Of a stretch of DNA of 59,165 bases, positions 56,480 to 59,165 are shown in pieces; position 1 is the stretch's first letter; every line of letters starts with the position of its first letter. A program made the translations under genes and the position numbers. The DNA is from Paraburkholderia ginsengiterrae (GTDB lineage Bacteria > Pseudomonadota > Gammaproteobacteria > Burkholderiales > Burkholderiaceae). The DNA lies in assembly GCF_001645125.1 (NCBI RefSeq), contig NZ_LXKA01000335.1, forward strand, positions 1 to 59,165, in the 5' to 3' direction. A model generated the notes under the pieces. It did not search any database. It was not told where the DNA came from and saw nothing but the letters and a program-made list of their open reading frames with translations.

Positions 56480-58239
56480 AGCATCATCTCCGTGAAAAAT
56501 TCCTGCTGCAGCGTCGCGGCATCACCGCAGCGAGCCAGTAACGCACCGAGACTAACATGAGTCTCGCCGACCCGCCCTGTCCGTCCGGGCGGCGTGCTTA
56601 CGCGGCGCGCGCTTGCGCCGCTTCCCGCCATCTGATGCCAGACATCATCCGCGTGAAGGACGACCGTAGTGTCGTTGGCGAAAGCGCCTCTGCTCTGGAG
56701 CGCAATCGCTTCCGAAGCCGACCTTACGACGAAGAGTTGGCGATCAACTGCGTCCGGACGAAGCGCGCGAGCCGTGATCACGCCGGACGTCAATGCGTCA
56801 GACACCGGTTGACTCAACTGCCAGAGGCCAGATGTACGGCCACACTGGAGCAGCGACAACGCAACTCCCAGGCGTCCCAGCCCCATGGCAACGGCATTCT
56901 GGTCGGCCGTCAGAAGATTGAGCGTCGAATTGCTCAGCGTCTCGTAGCCGTGTGGATCGGCAGGTGGCGTACCACCGCGGAATAGTGAGAGCATGCGCGA
57001 CCACAGCGCGATGCCATGATTGACGAACGCGGTCCGATTTGCCCCTCCGGGAGAGGGGACCGCGAGGTCAGAAATGTCGTCTCGCAATGCTTTTAGCGAA
57101 AGCTCAAGCGTGTCCGCAATTGCTTCCTTTCCCAAGCCAGTTAGGGCAAGCCTCATCAATCGGTTGAGCTTGTCGCCGAGAAGGCGCAGCACAAGTGCGA
57201 TCAGCACTTTCTCGCCCCAGGCGCGCAGCAACGTGGCCGCGTGAACAACGCCGGGATCCTTGTTGTATGCCTCGCCGTAGGCGACGCGCAGTACGTCACG
57301 CTGCCCTTGCTGAATAGTGTCCTCGCAGAAAATATGCGCCGGGGCTGCAGGCGCACACGGCCATGGCCAAGCATGCGCCGCTTTTGCCCGCGCAAAGAGT
57401 GTCTGAAGATTGTTGTCCTGGATCGATAGGCCAAGTACCAGCGTCTTGCGGGCAGTCGCCACTCCGACAACCGCGTTGCGCATCGCCGCGAATTCAGCAT
57501 TCTCTGGCCAGTCTATGATCTGGGTATGACTCCCGGTCAGAAAACGCCGAAAAATCAATGGCTCGCGCGAAGCGTGCACGATGCAACCATGAAACTTCAG
57601 TAGTTGCGCCCGGCCTGCAGGACCTCGCAGTTGATCCGGGTCGACGACGACCTGCACGACTCCTTGCACACCACTGCTCAACCGGTCAACGGCCGCTTCA
57701 ATGAAACCGTCCCAATTTGCTGACGCAATCTCTTTTACCGCACCCTCGAGGATCAGCATTGCGATGCACAGATGTTCTGCCGCAGGTGGCGCGGGATGCG
57801 CAAAAGCCTGTCTGATATCAATCGCCTCCCACAGAACAAAGTCGGCGTCCGTTCCTGCGATGCGGATGTCCAGCACCCGGGAATATTTGTTCCATAAACG
57901 ATCAATGATCGCGCGCCGCTCCGGCCATGCTGATAGCGGCTCTGGGTACCAGACTTCAACGCGCGCGGGTTCGACCTCTGCAAGCCGAAGTGCTTCCTCA
58001 AGCGCCGGCAGATAGGCAGCGCTAGTTGCGGGGTCGATTGCTCTCTGGCGGAGGTAGTTGAATGCCCGCTCGATGAGATCACCGAGATTGGGAGCCTGGC
58101 GTGAAATTCCGGAACCAACCCAGAGGGCAAACTCGCCGTTTTCGACTGCGTCTGCGACCGAAGTGAATTCAGCCTCGAATTTCTCGAGCACCTGCCGCAC
58201 TGTGATTTCGTTAGCTGTTGGAGATGCAGCCATGCCCAT
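56476..58239 (-). CDS. SIR2-like domain protein (probable NAD-depleting effector)
   Basis: 587 aa. The SIR2-type Rossmann pocket is seen as LWVGSGISRQAPNLGDLI (residues 39-56), SANWDGFIEAAVDR (about 173-186), the catalytic-type His in LLKFHGCIVHASREPLIF (His217) and LVLGLSIQDNNLQTLF (about 267-282). SIR2-like effectors in prokaryotic defence cleave NAD to stop phage growth. The C-terminal 300 residues are of unknown fold. GGGGAAG lies just before the start region, which has two close ATG codons. First gene of a coupled three-gene operon. Confidence 0.85.
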   Translation of the reverse strand: MGMAASPTANEITVRQVLEKFEAEFTSVADAVENGEFALWVGSGISRQAPNLGDLIERAFNYLRQRAIDPATSAAYLPALEEALRLAEVEPARVEVWYPEPLSAWPERRAIIDRLWNKYSRVLDIRIAGTDADFVLWEAIDIRQAFAHPAPPAAEHLCIAMLILEGAVKEIASANWDGFIEAAVDRLSSGVQGVVQVVVDPDQLRGPAGRAQLLKFHGCIVHASREPLIFRRFLTGSHTQIIDWPENAEFAAMRNAVVGVATARKTLVLGLSIQDNNLQTLFARAKAAHAWPWPCAPAAPAHIFCEDTIQQGQRDVLRVAYGEAYNKDPGVVHAATLLRAWGEKVLIALVLRLLGDKLNRLMRLALTGLGKEAIADTLELSLKALRDDISDLAVPSPGGANRTAFVNHGIALWSRMLSLFRGGTPPADPHGYETLSNSTLNLLTADQNAVAMGLGRLGVALSLLQCGRTSGLWQLSQPVSDALTSGVITARALRPDAVDRQLFVVRSASEAIALQSRGAFANDTTVVLHADDVWHQMAGSGASARRVSTPPGRTGRVGETHVSLGALLARCGDAATLQQEFFTEMML

Positions 58240-59165
58240 TCTTCCCCGGTTGCGATGCCAGTCGGACCGCCGCTTCAGTCGGCAATGTAGTATGTTCCCC
58301 GCGAGGATATTTTACCAAGGCAGCGTGCTTGGCGGGCTTTCTGTTGTCGACCTTCGCGCTGCTGACGAACAATACGGAAAAGAGCTGCCCCCTCATGCAT
58401 TACGCATGGACACCCGATCGAAGCATCCGTTTTGCGGAGTGGGAAGACGTCGACTCAGTTCTGCTCCAAGCGGAGAAAGCATGAATCAGGACCATTGAAC
58501 GAAAAGCTATAAATTCACTAAGGAGCGCCGTTTCGCGTCGATGTTGCTTCGCAAAGTAGATATAACGCTGTCGGGATGCCGCGATCACATCCTAGGAATC
58601 GATGACCCGAGTTGAGGAGACAGATACTCGGGCAGCGTATTTGAAAAAACCATGTGCACCCCGTTCGATGGCCGCGCGTTTATGGGCTGCACGTTGCCTC
58701 AGTTATATCTGAAGTAACGCCTGTGGAAATGTCGCAAGGCCTCAGCCATGTCGTGAGCAGTGGTGCTGGAAAAAGACCATGATGAGCTTCATGTCTTGGA
58801 ACTGAGGGCGAACAACCGTTCACGCCGATCGACTACCGACAGCCTTGGTTTTTCCGGCGACGGCGGGCCTCGAAAGTGGAAGTTGAGATTCTCTTGACTC
58901 AAAGAACGATAAGGTACGCAAATACGCGCTCGTCAAGGCACATAGCGGCCCCTTCGTCTTGGCTCCCATCAAGCGGCCGGTCTGTATTAAATAGCAGTCT
59001 TATACACGCGCTCAAGCCAGCGTCCGCTTGGGCCGAGGGGACTGATATGACTTTCCGTGTCAATCGCGATCGGTTCTCGGTTTTGGTGCATCTGAATTTC
59101 CTGAGGGCGACGTAGCAGTACGTCTCGACGGTGGGTCACACTGATATCCGCGGGTTGGTTACCGC
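58240..59165. other. 926-bp stretch without a recognisable gene
   Basis: Contains the promoter region for the SIR2 operon at its left end. I see no intact gene, RNA or repeat in the remainder. Confidence 0.4.

Overview
The window is high-GC chromosomal or megaplasmid DNA of a betaproteobacterium, most likely Burkholderiaceae (Paraburkholderia/Burkholderia/Caballeronia type). The basis is protein family style (DUF4148, DUF1488, DUF1302/DUF1329 uptake sets, a fused PntA, a Tat-exported HiPIP) and codon use. This is recognition by eye, not a database match.

Layout. (1) 1-3000: mobile debris. The end of an IS21-like element is inserted in an IS6-family transposase remnant, followed by an intact NmrA-type reductase and a complete IS6-family element. 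A tRNA-Lys(UUU) follows. (2) 3.1-13.2 kb: a stress-protein island. Three small heat-shock proteins face away from the rest across a pair of divergent sigma32-like promoters. The other side carries small unknown proteins, a ribosome-hibernation/sigma-factor fusion, and second-copy-looking GroES, GroEL and DnaK. (3) 13.3-15.9 kb: decayed genes (IS110 fragment, PaiB pseudogene), a lytic transglycosylase and short uncertain ORFs. (4) 15.8-46.6 kb: a large catabolic island. It encodes a phytanoyl-CoA-dioxygenase-like enzyme, RidA, a DUF1329/DUF1302/RND/YCF48 hydrophobic-substrate set, two Tat-exported flavin amine oxidases each followed by a diheme cytochrome c, a PuuB-like oxidase, and acyl-CoA ligase, thiolase, acyl-CoA dehydrogenase and EtfBA. 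A TetR regulator, EthD-like protein, PntAB, a frameshifted HiPIP and a chemoreceptor complete it. (5) 47-49.3 kb: gene-poor. (6) 49.3-58.2 kb: a defence island on the minus strand. A SIR2-like protein, a 211-aa unknown and an SMC/Rad50-like ATPase are translationally coupled, followed by HamA-HamB (Hachiman) and a DUF3223 protein. (7) 58.2-59.2 kb: no gene seen.

The most striking unlisted signal is a repeated regulatory element in the catabolic island. It is two exactly adjacent 19-bp direct repeats (consensus NTTTKGTATNATGACCTAT), found at six places, with a single copy before the tetR gene. Five of the six pairs are preceded at 20-21 nt by a GGGAATACCC-like palindrome. The sites lie before the dioxygenase, its decayed duplicate, the saccharopine-dehydrogenase-like gene, the acyl-CoA dehydrogenase, the second amine oxidase and a 43-codon ORF, so they define a regulon covering the island.

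Working model (inference): a hydrophobic amine is taken up through the DUF1302/RND system and oxidised in the periplasm by the amine oxidases, which pass electrons to the paired cytochromes c. RidA helps hydrolyse imine intermediates, and the carbon skeleton is activated to a CoA thioester and degraded by beta-oxidation with ETF. The TetR protein is the best local candidate for the regulator.
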